A program made the translations under genes and the position numbers. Positions 18,687-27,783 of a stretch of 64,000 nt of DNA are shown piece by piece. The notes under the pieces were generated by a model. That model was given only the letters and a program-made list of their open reading frames with translations, was not told the DNA's origin and did not search any database. Position 1 is the stretch's first letter; every line of letters starts with the position of its first letter. The DNA is from Arthrobacter sp. ov407. GTDB taxonomy: Bacteria; Actinomycetota; Actinomycetes; Actinomycetales; Micrococcaceae. The stretch covers positions 62,001 to 126,000 of the forward strand of contig NZ_FNGD01000003.1 in assembly GCF_900102895.1 (NCBI RefSeq), written 5' to 3'.

Positions 18687-18979
18687 GGGCCGCGGTCAGC
18701 GAATGGGCGCAGCGCAGCTCAGCGCGAATACTGGTGCGGTCTGGGTGCGAGGCGCCGCCCCTGCATCGTTGGGGGACTCTGCAGGGACGGCGCACCCTTC
18801 ACGCTACCGTGCGGCACCGGCGCCTGGGCCGGACCGGGAACAGTCTTAACGTTTCCCTAGCGTGCCTGTACCGCCGGGACAAGGCGCCCTCGGAGTTTCC
18901 AGCGTGAATTTGCACGGTCCAATCACCACTGTTCCCGGCGACCGGAGTGGGCTATTTTTGGGGATAAGGGGAGTGCCCG
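18687..18979. other. Intergenic region with an inverted repeat, upstream of the aconitase-like gene
   Basis: No gene is seen. An imperfect hairpin pairs GCGCCGCCCCTGCA (18752-18765) with TGCAGGGACGGCGC (18780-18793) and can extend outward with a small bulge. It may terminate the membrane-protein operon or act in the leader of the next gene. No T-run follows. Confidence 0.4.
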
Positions 18980-21019
18980 GTGGCCGGTTCGTTGCCGACG
19001 GATGTCGTCCGGCCTCGCCATCGAGTAAGGAAGCCCACCGTGGCCTACAACGTGGCCCAGAAGCTCATCGCATCCCATCTGGTCGCCGGAGAGATGATTC
19101 CCGGGCGTGAGATTGGTTTGCATATCGATCAGACCCTCACCCAGGACGCGACGGGGACGCTGGTCATGCTTGAACTGGAGGCCCTCGGGCTCGACCAGGC
19201 ACAAACTGAAGTGTCCGTGCAGTACGTGGACCACAACCTGTTGCAGGCCGACAGCAAAAACGCGGAGGACCATGATTTTCTGCGCTCAGCCTGCCGCCGG
19301 TTTGGTGTGTGGTTCTCGAAGGCCGGAAACGGGGTGTCCCATCCGACTCACATGCAGCGGTTCGGTATTCCGGGCAAAACCATGGTCGGCTCCGATAGTC
19401 ATACCCCGGCCGCAGGTTCACTGGGGATGTTGGCAATCGGGGTCGGCGGCACCGAGGTAGCCCTGGCAATCGCGGGTGAGCCGCTCTATCTGAAGATGCC
19501 GGAGATCTGGGGCGTGAGGCTTACCGGCAAGCTGCCGCCCTGGACCAGCGCCAAGGACGTCATTCTCGAAATGCTGCGCCGGCACGGCGTGAAGGGCGGC
19601 AGGGACCGGATCATCGAGTACCACGGTCCCGGCGTCGCCACCCTGAGCGCGATGGACCGGCACGTGATTGCCAACATGGGCGCCGAACTCGGTGCGACGA
19701 GCACGGTCTTCCCGGCCGACGACCAGGTCCGGGCTTTCCTGCGCACCGAGCAGCGGGAGGGCGACTTCACCGAGCTCCTCGCCGATGCCGATGCCACCTA
19801 CGACGTGACCGAGGAGATCGACCTCTCCACGATCGAGCCGCTCATCGCCCTGCCCAGCTCGCCGGGCAATGTGGTTCCGGTGCGGGAGGCCGCAGGGAAG
19901 CCGGTGGCGCAGGTCGTGATTGGGTCCTCAGCGAATCCCGGGCTGCGGGACTTCGCGATTGTGGCCGCAATCACGAAGGGGCGGCAGTGCCACCCCGGAC
20001 TGTCTTTCGACGTCAATCCGAGTTCCCGTCAGATCCTGCAGGACCTGACGAAAATGGGTGCCACCTACGATCTGATCCGTGCGGGCGCCCGGCTGCATCA
20101 GACCGGATGCATGGGCTGTATCGGTATGGGCCAGGCCCCCGCGAGCGGAAGCAACAGCCTGCGCACGATGCCCCGCAACTTTCCGGGCCGTTCGGGCACG
20201 AAGGAGGACTCGGTCTACCTCTGCTCACCGGAGACGGCCGCGGCTGCCGCACTCACCGGAACGATCACCGACCCGCGGGACCTGACAGAGCTCTTCGACC
20301 TGGAATACCCCGAGATCGAACTTCCCGAGGTGTCGAGCGTGAACCTGGCAATGCTGGAGAAGCCGTTGGCGCCGGAGGAAGCCGGCAAAGTAGCACTCGT
20401 CAAGGGCGAAAACATCTCCTCGCTTCCGGTATTCGGTCCCCTCGCCGATCGCATCGAGGCACCAGTCGCCTTGGTCTTGGGGGATGATGTCTCGACGGAT
20501 GAGATTCTGCCAGCCGGTGCGCGCGTTCTGCCCTACCGCAGCAACATCCCCAAACTCGCCGAATTCACCTTCGACCAGGTCGACCCTACTTACCCCGCCC
20601 GTGCCGCACGAACCCGCGACTCGACAGGCCACATCCTGGTCGGCGGCATCAACTACGGCCAGGGATCCTCACGGGAACACGCAGCTATCACCCCGCGCTT
20701 CCTCGGGCTGCGCGCAGTGGTGGCCATCTCGTTCGCGCGGATCCACTGGCAGAACCTGGCTAATTTCGGCGTCCTCGCACTCGAGTTCACGAATGCCGAC
20801 GATCATGACCGTATCGAACAAGGCGATGTGCTCCTGCTGACGGGAATACACGACGCCCTCGTGACAGGCAACGAGATCCTCGTGCAGAACGAGACCCGCG
20901 GCGAGGTCTATCCTGTGCGGCACAGCCTCTCCAATCGTCAGGTGGACATGCTCTTGGCGGGTGGGCTCATCCCTTGGCTGCGCGAACGAAGGGCGCGGGA
21001 CGCCCGCGACCCAGGCTAG
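18980..21019 (+). CDS. Aconitase-family hydratase, short (Aquifex-like) type
   Basis: 679 residues, GTG start with AAGGGGAG before it. Domains 1-3 (LHIDQTLTQDATGT, THMQRFGIPGKTMVGSDSHT) and a C-terminal swivel domain with YGQGSSREHAA match the aconitase superfamily. It is much shorter than the ~900-residue AcnA and resembles the compact aconitate-hydratase group. Of the three [4Fe-4S] ligands, C377 and C380 (GCMGC) are present, but the first, normally in IGSCTN, is Ser317 here (IGSSAN). Catalysis on citrate is therefore uncertain; another 2-hydroxyacid or a modified cluster are alternatives. No second aconitase subunit or other TCA gene lies nearby. Confidence 0.88.
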   Translation: MAGSLPTDVVRPRHRVRKPTVAYNVAQKLIASHLVAGEMIPGREIGLHIDQTLTQDATGTLVMLELEALGLDQAQTEVSVQYVDHNLLQADSKNAEDHDFLRSACRRFGVWFSKAGNGVSHPTHMQRFGIPGKTMVGSDSHTPAAGSLGMLAIGVGGTEVALAIAGEPLYLKMPEIWGVRLTGKLPPWTSAKDVILEMLRRHGVKGGRDRIIEYHGPGVATLSAMDRHVIANMGAELGATSTVFPADDQVRAFLRTEQREGDFTELLADADATYDVTEEIDLSTIEPLIALPSSPGNVVPVREAAGKPVAQVVIGSSANPGLRDFAIVAAITKGRQCHPGLSFDVNPSSRQILQDLTKMGATYDLIRAGARLHQTGCMGCIGMGQAPASGSNSLRTMPRNFPGRSGTKEDSVYLCSPETAAAAALTGTITDPRDLTELFDLEYPEIELPEVSSVNLAMLEKPLAPEEAGKVALVKGENISSLPVFGPLADRIEAPVALVLGDDVSTDEILPAGARVLPYRSNIPKLAEFTFDQVDPTYPARAARTRDSTGHILVGGINYGQGSSREHAAITPRFLGLRAVVAISFARIHWQNLANFGVLALEFTNADDHDRIEQGDVLLLTGIHDALVTGNEILVQNETRGEVYPVRHSLSNRQVDMLLAGGLIPWLRERRARDARDPG

Positions 21020-21112
21020 CGCGTGGGACCGGTGGATGATGATGGTGACGTCCTGAAGCATGGGAGTTGAAATGAGCGGCCGATCACCGCTGATGAGAAT
21101 GGGTAATCCCCG

Positions 21113-22201
21113 GTGAGTGGATGGCCGCGGCCGGACGAGCCTTCCGGCGAAATCACCCTCGTACTCGATCAGCGCAGCACCCTCGATCGGCAGGATGACC
21201 TCCGCGATGGGTTGTCGGCGATCGCCCGCCAGGGCCCCCATCTCTGGGTCGCCAATGACGAGACGACCAGTGTCGAGCGGCTCACGCTGGAGACCGGCGA
21301 CCAGGCTCGCGACCATCGCAGCTTCGATCTCACCCAGCTCCTTGAGCTGCCCGGGGACAGGGGTGAGATGGACATCGAAGGACTCGATGTCGAGGGTGAC
21401 ATGCTGTGGCTGGTGGGATCGCACAGCGCGGCCCGCAAGCAGGTCAAGGGGAACGCCACGCCCGCAGAGGCGCAGAATTCCCTGGCGACAGTGGAGGTCA
21501 GTCAGCGCCGTCGGGTGTTGGCCCGGCTCTCCACCAAGACGCTCCTCGAACCCGGCGGCAGCCCGACGGATCACCAACAACACCCCGCCGTTTTAGGCCT
21601 CGGTCGGGGCGCGGACTTGGTGGATCTCCTGGCCGACGACCCTCACCTGGGAAGCTTCATACAGTCCCGGACGATCGGGGCGCGCCCTATCCCGGGCAAG
21701 GACAACGGGATTGACTGCGAGGGCCTCGCCGTAGACGGAGACCGGGTGTTCATCGGTCTCCGCGGGCCGGTGCTGCGCGGGTGGGCCATGATCATCGAGC
21801 TCCAGGTTGGCGACGGGCCAGGCCTAGAGCCGCAGCCGATCGGTCCCGGGAATCGTCGCTACCGCAAGCACTTCCTCCGCCTGCACGGCTTGGGCGTGCG
21901 GGATCTGTGCCGTCACGGAGAGGACCTGCTCGTCTTGGCGGGACCCACCATGGAGCTCGACGGGCGCGCAGCCGTGTTTCGCTGGCGGGGCGCGCTGACG
22001 TCGCAGGCCGAGACTGTCCTGCAGAAAGACGACTTGCATTGCGAATTTGAGGCGCCGTTCGGTGAGGGTGAGGACCACGCCGAGGGGATCACCGTTCTCG
22101 ACGACGGCAGGTCGGCTTTGGTCTTGTATGGGACGCCGGCTGGAAAGCGCAAGACGGGACGCCATGAGATCAAGGCCGACGTTTTCCGCCTCAGCAAGTA
22201 G
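21113..22201 (+). CDS. DUF3616 domain protein
   Basis: 362 residues, GTG start; a stop codon seven bases upstream in frame leaves no earlier choice. Beta-propeller-like repeats (LSAIARQGPHLWVANDE, MDIEGLDVEGDMLWLVGSHS, IDCEGLAVDGDRVFIGLRGP, HAEGITVLDDGRSALVLYG) are typical of DUF3616, whose role is unknown. No signal peptide. A GAGAAT element 13 bases before the start may be the -10, giving a very short leader. Confidence 0.85.
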   Translation: MSGWPRPDEPSGEITLVLDQRSTLDRQDDLRDGLSAIARQGPHLWVANDETTSVERLTLETGDQARDHRSFDLTQLLELPGDRGEMDIEGLDVEGDMLWLVGSHSAARKQVKGNATPAEAQNSLATVEVSQRRRVLARLSTKTLLEPGGSPTDHQQHPAVLGLGRGADLVDLLADDPHLGSFIQSRTIGARPIPGKDNGIDCEGLAVDGDRVFIGLRGPVLRGWAMIIELQVGDGPGLEPQPIGPGNRRYRKHFLRLHGLGVRDLCRHGEDLLVLAGPTMELDGRAAVFRWRGALTSQAETVLQKDDLHCEFEAPFGEGEDHAEGITVLDDGRSALVLYGTPAGKRKTGRHEIKADVFRLSK

Positions 22202-22242
22202 GGAACCATCGCCGCCTCGGTCCGCGGGGTTGTGGGACGTTC

Positions 22243-23118
22243 CTATTGCTCCCTGCCCACCTGATCCCGGCCCACTTTTCCGAGCCAGGCTTTCAGAAGG
22301 GGAACGACGACGTCGCTATGCATCGCGCTCAGGTGATCGAGTGCGGGGAGGACTTGCACGTCCCACCCGGCCTCGATGAGCTCGCGCTCGTGGGCAGCAA
22401 GCGGTTCGCCGATTCGCACGGTCACGTTTCCCCAACGGGGTCCGTAAACGATTTGATCGGCGGAGCCGGCGAAGGCAAGCCGTGGGAGGTCTCGCGCCAG
22501 TGCAACAGTTGAATCGCCGAAGTCTTGGAGTGCTTCGTACAGCGTGACGAACTGGCGCGTTTGTGCCTCGTTGGTCTGTATTGTGGCGGCATCCCAGTCG
22601 CCTGGTTCGACCGGGAGGTTCACCGCCGGAGATTGTTCCGAGGATCTGGCAGCCGCGGAGTGGGCCGCCCGCGTCACCGCCAGCATGCTTTTGTAGGGGC
22701 CCTCGAGCGGCGGGAACCCGCCCATGATGAGGGCCCAGAGGCGGTTGGTGCGGATCGCCAACTGCAAACCGCACAGGGCCAGCCAGGAGTACCCGTAGTA
22801 CCCAAAAGTGTCGGCGTGTGCCGCGTCAGCGATGGCCAGGAAATCGGCGGCGACGTTCTCCGGGGTGAGGGTATCCGGCGCCGGGTGCGCCATCCGGTGG
22901 CCCTCGTAGTCGGCCGCGACTACCCGATAGGACTGCGAGAGAGCCGACACAAGGGTGGGCCCGAGGTCCGGGTCTGCGCCCCAATCGCGCATCGTCTGGG
23001 CTTCCGACTCGGAACGCGGCTTCAAATCCGCTGGGATAAGGAGCGCCCGGCCGTCACCGCTCACCAGGATGGATATCGTCGTGCCGTCGTGCAAAAGCGC
23101 CTCAGCCATGTCGGCCAC
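22243..23118 (-). CDS. Alpha/beta hydrolase-like protein
   Basis: About 291 residues. Shows the fold's nucleophile elbow as GYYGYSWLA (Ser), an acid strand LAFAGSADQIVYG and a C-terminal LDHLSAMH with the His. The oxyanion region is unusual (LLIPADLKPRS in place of HGxG), so activity is not certain. The GTG at 23118 has AGGAGG at the correct distance; ATGs at 23133 and 23109 are alternatives. Convergent with the DUF3616 gene. Confidence 0.75.
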   Translation of the reverse strand: MADMAEALLHDGTTISILVSGDGRALLIPADLKPRSESEAQTMRDWGADPDLGPTLVSALSQSYRVVAADYEGHRMAHPAPDTLTPENVAADFLAIADAAHADTFGYYGYSWLALCGLQLAIRTNRLWALIMGGFPPLEGPYKSMLAVTRAAHSAAARSSEQSPAVNLPVEPGDWDAATIQTNEAQTRQFVTLYEALQDFGDSTVALARDLPRLAFAGSADQIVYGPRWGNVTVRIGEPLAAHERELIEAGWDVQVLPALDHLSAMHSDVVVPLLKAWLGKVGRDQVGREQ

Positions 23119-23213
23119 CGGGACCCTCCTCATTGGTATTACTCCGGTGGACAAAGTCTGTCACCGCGGCGTTCATCTCGGAACGCCTGGCAGCCGTGGC
23201 GGTCCGACGCGCC

Positions 23214-23263
23214 TGCTCTGGCGCCCACGGGCTCAGGAGGCGAGAATGGGGTCGTGCTCGCCC
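23214..23263 (+). promoter_or_regulatory. Candidate promoter block, copy A
   Basis: A 50-base block sharing 39 positions, ungapped, with 24240-24289. Both begin TGCTCTGGCG and contain GAGAATGGG followed by TCGTGCTC. GAGAAT at 23242-23247 lies 44 bases before the ATG of the next gene, matching the 43 bases in copy B, so it is probably a -10 element of a shared promoter class. Confidence 0.5.
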
Positions 23264-23290
23264 CTGAACGAACCCAAGGGAAGGACTTTC

Positions 23291-23599
23291 ATGACGCTGT
23301 ATCAGCCTGAACCGGTCGAAATCTCAACGAGGATGCGACCGGGGGAGTGGACCGAGGAAAGCCTGGTTGCACTGGAAGCGTCGTATCGCGAACAGCTGTT
23401 GCGCATGGGCGCGGCCGCATCCGAGATCGACGTCGTGATTGACCGCGACGACGGCGGCGGAGTCAGCGTGGTGGCGTCCTGGCTTAAGCCTGCCCTCGCG
23501 CAGGAGCTGACAGAGGTGGTGGACGACACCGGGCTCGTGGCGATGGACCCAGACGCCGAGTCAGGGCGGCCGGCGCGCGACGATTCCACGCCCCGATAG
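23291..23599 (+). CDS. Hypothetical protein
   Basis: 102 residues starting MTLYQPEPVEISTRMRPGEWTEESL, with helix-forming segments and a polar C-terminus (SGRPARDDSTPR). No family recognised; no membrane segment or signal. AAGGGAAGGA precedes the ATG. It lies under candidate promoter copy A and 72 bases before the next gene, so co-transcription is possible. Confidence 0.7.
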   Translation: MTLYQPEPVEISTRMRPGEWTEESLVALEASYREQLLRMGAAASEIDVVIDRDDGGGVSVVASWLKPALAQELTEVVDDTGLVAMDPDAESGRPARDDSTPR

Positions 23600-23671
23600 C
23601 CTTCTGGGCGTGCCGCGGGCTCCGGTAGGGTGGTGATCCCGAAGCAACTCTTCCAGCAGAGTGGAGCTTTC

Positions 23672-24187
23672 ATGGCACCGAAGATTTCCGGCACAGTCGA
23701 TAAGAAATTGTTCGGGCTCTACCTTTCGGACCACCTCGCGGGGGCCACGGCGGGGCAGGGCCGCATAGAGCGCATGGCGCGCGACTTCACGGACACTCCC
23801 TTCCACGCCGAACTTTCTGCGCTTGCCACCCAGATCCGGGAAGAGCGGGAGTATGTACGCGGACTAGTGGGGGATTTTGGCTTGCCGCGGCGGACTCCCC
23901 GGCGGGCGGCGGCGTGGGTCGCGGAGCGCGCCGGTCGGCTCAAACTCAACGGGCGGGTGGTGAACCGCTCGCCGATGACGCTGGTGCTGGAATCCGAGGT
24001 CATGCGGTCGGCTGTGATGGGAAAACTGGGGCTTTGGCAGACGCTGCAGGACCTCTCCGGCGATCTGGGGCTGGATGGGGCCAGATTCGACGGACTGGCC
24101 ACGAAGGCACGCGAACAGATCGCCACCCTGGACCGGGTCCATGAGTACGCCCGCCGTCGGGCGTTCTACACGAACCAGGGAGCCTGA
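23672..24187 (+). CDS. Helical hypothetical protein
   Basis: 171 residues, MAPKISGTVDKKLFGLYLSD onward, predicted mostly alpha-helical, with HAELSALATQIREEREYVRGLV and LDRVHEYARRRAFYTN. The spacing of Glu/His residues is reminiscent of ferritin-like proteins but ligand motifs are not clear. A TAGGGT typical of an actinobacterial -10 lies about 45 bases upstream, so it may have its own promoter. Confidence 0.7.
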   Translation: MAPKISGTVDKKLFGLYLSDHLAGATAGQGRIERMARDFTDTPFHAELSALATQIREEREYVRGLVGDFGLPRRTPRRAAAWVAERAGRLKLNGRVVNRSPMTLVLESEVMRSAVMGKLGLWQTLQDLSGDLGLDGARFDGLATKAREQIATLDRVHEYARRRAFYTNQGA

Positions 24188-24239
24188 GCAGGTCGGACCG
24201 CTTCGGCTCGATCGATCGCGTCATGCCCTCAGCCTGATT

Positions 24240-24289
24240 TGCTCTGGCGCGCGACGGCAGGGGAGACGAGAATGGGCTCGTGCTCCCTC
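24240..24289 (+). promoter_or_regulatory. Candidate promoter block, copy B
   Basis: The partner of 23214-23263 (39 of 50 identical, no gaps). GAGAAT at 24268-24273 is 43 bases before the MFS ATG at 24316. Conservation is concentrated at TGCTCTGGCG and GAGAATGGG, about 18 bases apart, as expected for -35 and -10 regions of one promoter class. Confidence 0.5.
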
Positions 24290-24315
24290 CTCGCCCCGGC
24301 GGGGACGGCGACGCG

Positions 24316-25587
24316 ATGAACGCCGCCGCCCGAAAGATCCAGCGCATCTATCTGACGTTGACGCTGGGCAATACCCTTGCGGCCTCGTTCATCTGGGGGA
24401 TCAACACCCTCTTCCTGTTGGATGCCGGACTCAGTAACCTCGAGGCGTTTGCCGCGAACGCCTTCTTCACGGCCGGTATGGTGCTGTTCGAGGTGCCCAC
24501 CGGAGTGGTTGCCGACGGCTGGGGGCGCCGTGTATCGTTCCTGCTCGGAACCGTGACCCTTGCCGTCTCGACCTACTTCTACTACCTGCTCTGGCAGTTT
24601 TCCGCCCCGTTCTGGATGTGGGCGGTGGTCTCGGTCCTGCTCGGCCTGGGCTTCACCTTCTTCTCTGGAGCGGTCGAAGCCTGGCTCGTCGACGCGTTGC
24701 GCTTCTCGGGGTTCGAAGGCGGGATGGAGACCGTGCTCGGGCGGGGCCAGATGGTGTCCGGCGTCGCGATGCTCGCCGGCTCCGTGGCTGGGGGCGTGAT
24801 CGCGCAGGCCACCAATCTGGGCGTGCCGTTCCTGATGCGCGTGGGCGTGCTCTTGGCCATGTTCGCCGTCGCTTTTTGGCTCATGCACGACGTCGGGTTC
24901 ACCCCCGAACGCTCGACCCATCCGCTGCAGGCGACCCGGGCAGTACTCAACGCCTCGATCGAGAACGGCCTGAAAAATCCACCAGTACGTTACGTGATGC
25001 TGGCCGCGCCGTTCAGCGCCGGCGTCGGCATCTATGTGTTTTACGCCCTGCAGCCCTACCTGCTCAATCTGTTCGGGGACCCGCGGGCGTACTCCGTGGC
25101 GGGCCTAGCGGCGGCCATCGTGGCGGGAGCGCAGGTGCTCGGCGGCTGGATGGCGCCCCATGTCCGGCGCCTTGTCCGTAAACGCACGTCGGTGTTGATC
25201 CTGAGTAGCATCGTGAGCACCTTGATTCTGGTTGTGCTTGGATTCACCCAGGTGTTCTGGGTGGCCCTGGTGCTGCTGGCGCTCTGGGCACTGGTAGCGT
25301 CGGCGGGTATCCCGGTGCGGCAGGCCTACCTGAACGACATGATTGCCTCGAAGCAGCGGGCAACAGTGCTTAGCTTCGACTCGCTCATGGGCTCAAGTGG
25401 TGGCGTGGTGGTGCAGCCACTGCTCGGCCGGGCAGCCGATGTGTACGGCTACGCTGCATCACTAGCGATGGGTGGCGTGATCGAGTTGATCGCGGTGCCC
25501 TTCCTGCTGGCGAGCCGCCGGCAACACCCCCCGGCCGATCAGGCAAACGCCCCGACCAGTACGAACACCGGATCCCAGCCGGCGTAG
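24316..25587 (+). CDS. MFS transporter
   Basis: 423 residues with 12 predicted helices. Typical MFS loop motif ADGWGRRVSFLLG after helix 2 (about residues 70-82) and LFEVPTGVVAD before it. Belongs to a poorly characterised bacterial MFS branch; substrate unknown. A GTG 36 bases upstream gives a longer N-terminus, but the ATG at 24316 keeps the same distance to the shared promoter block as the gene at 23291. Confidence 0.85.
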   Translation: MNAAARKIQRIYLTLTLGNTLAASFIWGINTLFLLDAGLSNLEAFAANAFFTAGMVLFEVPTGVVADGWGRRVSFLLGTVTLAVSTYFYYLLWQFSAPFWMWAVVSVLLGLGFTFFSGAVEAWLVDALRFSGFEGGMETVLGRGQMVSGVAMLAGSVAGGVIAQATNLGVPFLMRVGVLLAMFAVAFWLMHDVGFTPERSTHPLQATRAVLNASIENGLKNPPVRYVMLAAPFSAGVGIYVFYALQPYLLNLFGDPRAYSVAGLAAAIVAGAQVLGGWMAPHVRRLVRKRTSVLILSSIVSTLILVVLGFTQVFWVALVLLALWALVASAGIPVRQAYLNDMIASKQRATVLSFDSLMGSSGGVVVQPLLGRAADVYGYAASLAMGGVIELIAVPFLLASRRQHPPADQANAPTSTNTGSQPA

Positions 25588-25684
25588 GACTCCACCCGGA
25601 AAATCCCTTCGGCCGGGCGCCTTACTTGGCGAGGCCTTCCGGGCCTACAGTTGGGCGTGTAGAACCGTCGACAGGAGCGCCCCA

Positions 25685-25987
25685 GTGATTACCCTGCAGA
25701 TCGAACACCAGGTCCGGGACTTTGACATGTGGCGGAGGGCTTTTGACAGTGATCCGCTGGACCGCGCCGCGTCGGGTGTGCGGTCATATCGAATCTCGCG
25801 CCCGCTCGACCAGCAAGACTATGTGATGCTGGAGATGGATTTCGATACGCAGGAGGCTGCGGTGGATTTCCTGGGCCGGCTGCAGAACGATACGTGGAAA
25901 ACCGGAGTGACGGCGCCGGCGCTGGTCGGTGAGCCATCGACCAGAATCATCGAAACGGTCTCCATCGAGGACGTGGGCGCCGCCTGA
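25685..25987 (+). CDS. Small dimeric alpha/beta-barrel-like protein
   Basis: 100 residues, GTG start with AGGAG eight bases upstream. ITLQIEHQVRDFDMWRRAFDSDP and DYVMLEMDFDTQEAAVDFLGRL follow the ferredoxin-like pattern of the ABM/cyclase dimeric-barrel proteins. No catalytic residues can be assigned. Convergent with the phosphatase gene. Confidence 0.72.
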   Translation: MITLQIEHQVRDFDMWRRAFDSDPLDRAASGVRSYRISRPLDQQDYVMLEMDFDTQEAAVDFLGRLQNDTWKTGVTAPALVGEPSTRIIETVSIEDVGAA

Positions 25988-26025
25988 GCCCGGCAGCGAG
26001 AATGCTTCCGCGATTGGCGCCAGGG

Positions 26026-27717
26026 TTAACGCCGCTGCTGCCCCTCGGCGGGGTCCTGGGCCGTCCGCGGAAATACCGTGAGGGAAGCGACCTGTTCCAG
26101 CCCGGGACGCAGGTGGTCGCCGCCGTCCACGACGCCGGTCTCCCACCATAGTTTCAACCCTTCCGGAACCACCTCCAGGTGGGCCAGGTTGTTTTGAAAC
26201 CACGGGCCCCTAACGCCGGACCAGTGAAACGGCGGGTCCGGGACCTTTGCCGAGCGCGCAACCAAGGCGCCTACCGGCGTGGCCAGACCGTAGGACATGA
26301 TGGCCGCGAAGGACCTCAGCAGTCTGGGCAGCGGGTTGCGGATGGGGGAGCAGACCGCCTGCATAATCCGGCTGCCCGAGGCACGGTCCACTTCCGCAAC
26401 GTAGGAGTAGTGAACATCCCCGGACAGGAAGGTGATGGTTTCCGGCGCCGGGCCGCGTTTGCCATCGGCGACTTCACTCGCCATGGCCGCCATTTCCCGG
26501 AAGCTGTTTTGGAATGCTCCCCAGTGCTCCAGATCCAGCGCCTGCCGCAGCTTTTCGCCGGCCCGGGCGGCACGCTTTCCCCACGCACCTTCAGAGACGG
26601 CCTCATTCCACGACTCGACGTAGTGCAGGCCCATCGGCAACAGGAAAGGCAGTGACGTCGCCACGAGCACGTGGCGGAAGCCGCCACGCATCCGGCTATC
26701 GACCCAGGCCATTTCCGGCGCGTCAACGAGTGCCCGTTCGTCTGGCGTCAGGTCCCGGGCCGCGCGGGAGTCAACCACGATCAACCGGGTGTCCCCAAAA
26801 TCGCGGCAGTAGCTCCAACGGTAGGATTTCGGGTCCCGATCAGCCCGATCCGCGAAGCTGTCAAGCTCCGCCCCCACGTCGATCTCATCCTGGCCGGCGT
26901 GCCCGACGATCCGCTGCCAGACAGCATCCTCCGCCCGTTCCTGCGGTGACAGATTCCCCAGATGCTGGTAGACCCAGTACGAGGCCAACCCCGCGACTAT
27001 CCGCTCATGCCACCATGAGGTGGCTTCCATTTTCTTCTTCCAGCTCACTGAGGTATTCCAGTCGTCGCGGATGTCGTGGTCATCGAAGATCATGGCGCTG
27101 GGCAGGGTGGACAGCAGCCATCTGTTCGCGGGGTCCGACCAGGCCAGATAGTAAAGGTGGGCGTACTCCTCGTAGTCCTTGAGCTCTTCGCCGGGGGGTG
27201 CCTTGATGTCGCGTCGGGCGCGGATGAACTCCTGCATCTGCTCGCTGGTCAAATCGGCGTACACCTGGTCTCCGAGGAAGGCCACCAGATCCGGCCATGG
27301 CAGGTCACCGCCGGCGGCCATCCTCAGTGCGTAGGCGCGCAGTGAGTCGACGCCGTGGGTCCGGTTGCCGGACGCATCGTGCGGGACACTGGTCCTGCAG
27401 GAGCCGTAAGCCATCCGCAGCGGCTTGCCGGTGGCCAGGGTGGCGATCATGGACGGCGGGAACTCGGACGAGGGATCGGGCCAGACCTGTGTTCCGTCGA
27501 CGTCGAGGGTGTAGGGCGTGACCGTGCCGGGCTCCAGTCCGTCCAATTCCACCAGAGCGTAGTGGTGACCGTGAACTGCGAACGTACGGGCGGCCCAGTC
27601 CCTGCCGCCGGCACGGATGGAAACCCGGGCGGCAGATTGGGTCTCCACCCAGACACTCGCCGACGTCTCATCCACGTACCGCACCATAGGGCCGAGCACC
27701 AGGGGGGAGGTGGTCAT
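26026..27717 (-). CDS. PhoD-like metallophosphatase
   Basis: 563 residues. A beta-rich N-terminal domain (about 1-95, PLVLGPMVRYVDETSASVWVE) precedes a PhoD-type phosphatase core: MAYGSCRTS, PDLVAFLGDQVYAD, MIFDDHDIRDDWN (metal-binding Asp/Asn/His) and TFLSGDVHYSYVAE. There is no Tat or Sec signal, unlike secreted PhoD, so it probably acts in the cytoplasm, perhaps on nucleotides or phosphodiesters. Standalone gene. Confidence 0.92.
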   Translation of the reverse strand: MTTSPLVLGPMVRYVDETSASVWVETQSAARVSIRAGGRDWAARTFAVHGHHYALVELDGLEPGTVTPYTLDVDGTQVWPDPSSEFPPSMIATLATGKPLRMAYGSCRTSVPHDASGNRTHGVDSLRAYALRMAAGGDLPWPDLVAFLGDQVYADLTSEQMQEFIRARRDIKAPPGEELKDYEEYAHLYYLAWSDPANRWLLSTLPSAMIFDDHDIRDDWNTSVSWKKKMEATSWWHERIVAGLASYWVYQHLGNLSPQERAEDAVWQRIVGHAGQDEIDVGAELDSFADRADRDPKSYRWSYCRDFGDTRLIVVDSRAARDLTPDERALVDAPEMAWVDSRMRGGFRHVLVATSLPFLLPMGLHYVESWNEAVSEGAWGKRAARAGEKLRQALDLEHWGAFQNSFREMAAMASEVADGKRGPAPETITFLSGDVHYSYVAEVDRASGSRIMQAVCSPIRNPLPRLLRSFAAIMSYGLATPVGALVARSAKVPDPPFHWSGVRGPWFQNNLAHLEVVPEGLKLWWETGVVDGGDHLRPGLEQVASLTVFPRTAQDPAEGQQRR

Positions 27718-27783
27718 GAGTCAGTTGTACCCGCTCCGGCCGAATGCGGCCATGGCGTCACGGAAAAGACAGCATTGATGGCT

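Noticed and set aside
22525..23310. Plus-strand open frame opposite the alpha/beta hydrolase
   Set aside because: Shadow frame; crosses the promoter block of the following gene.
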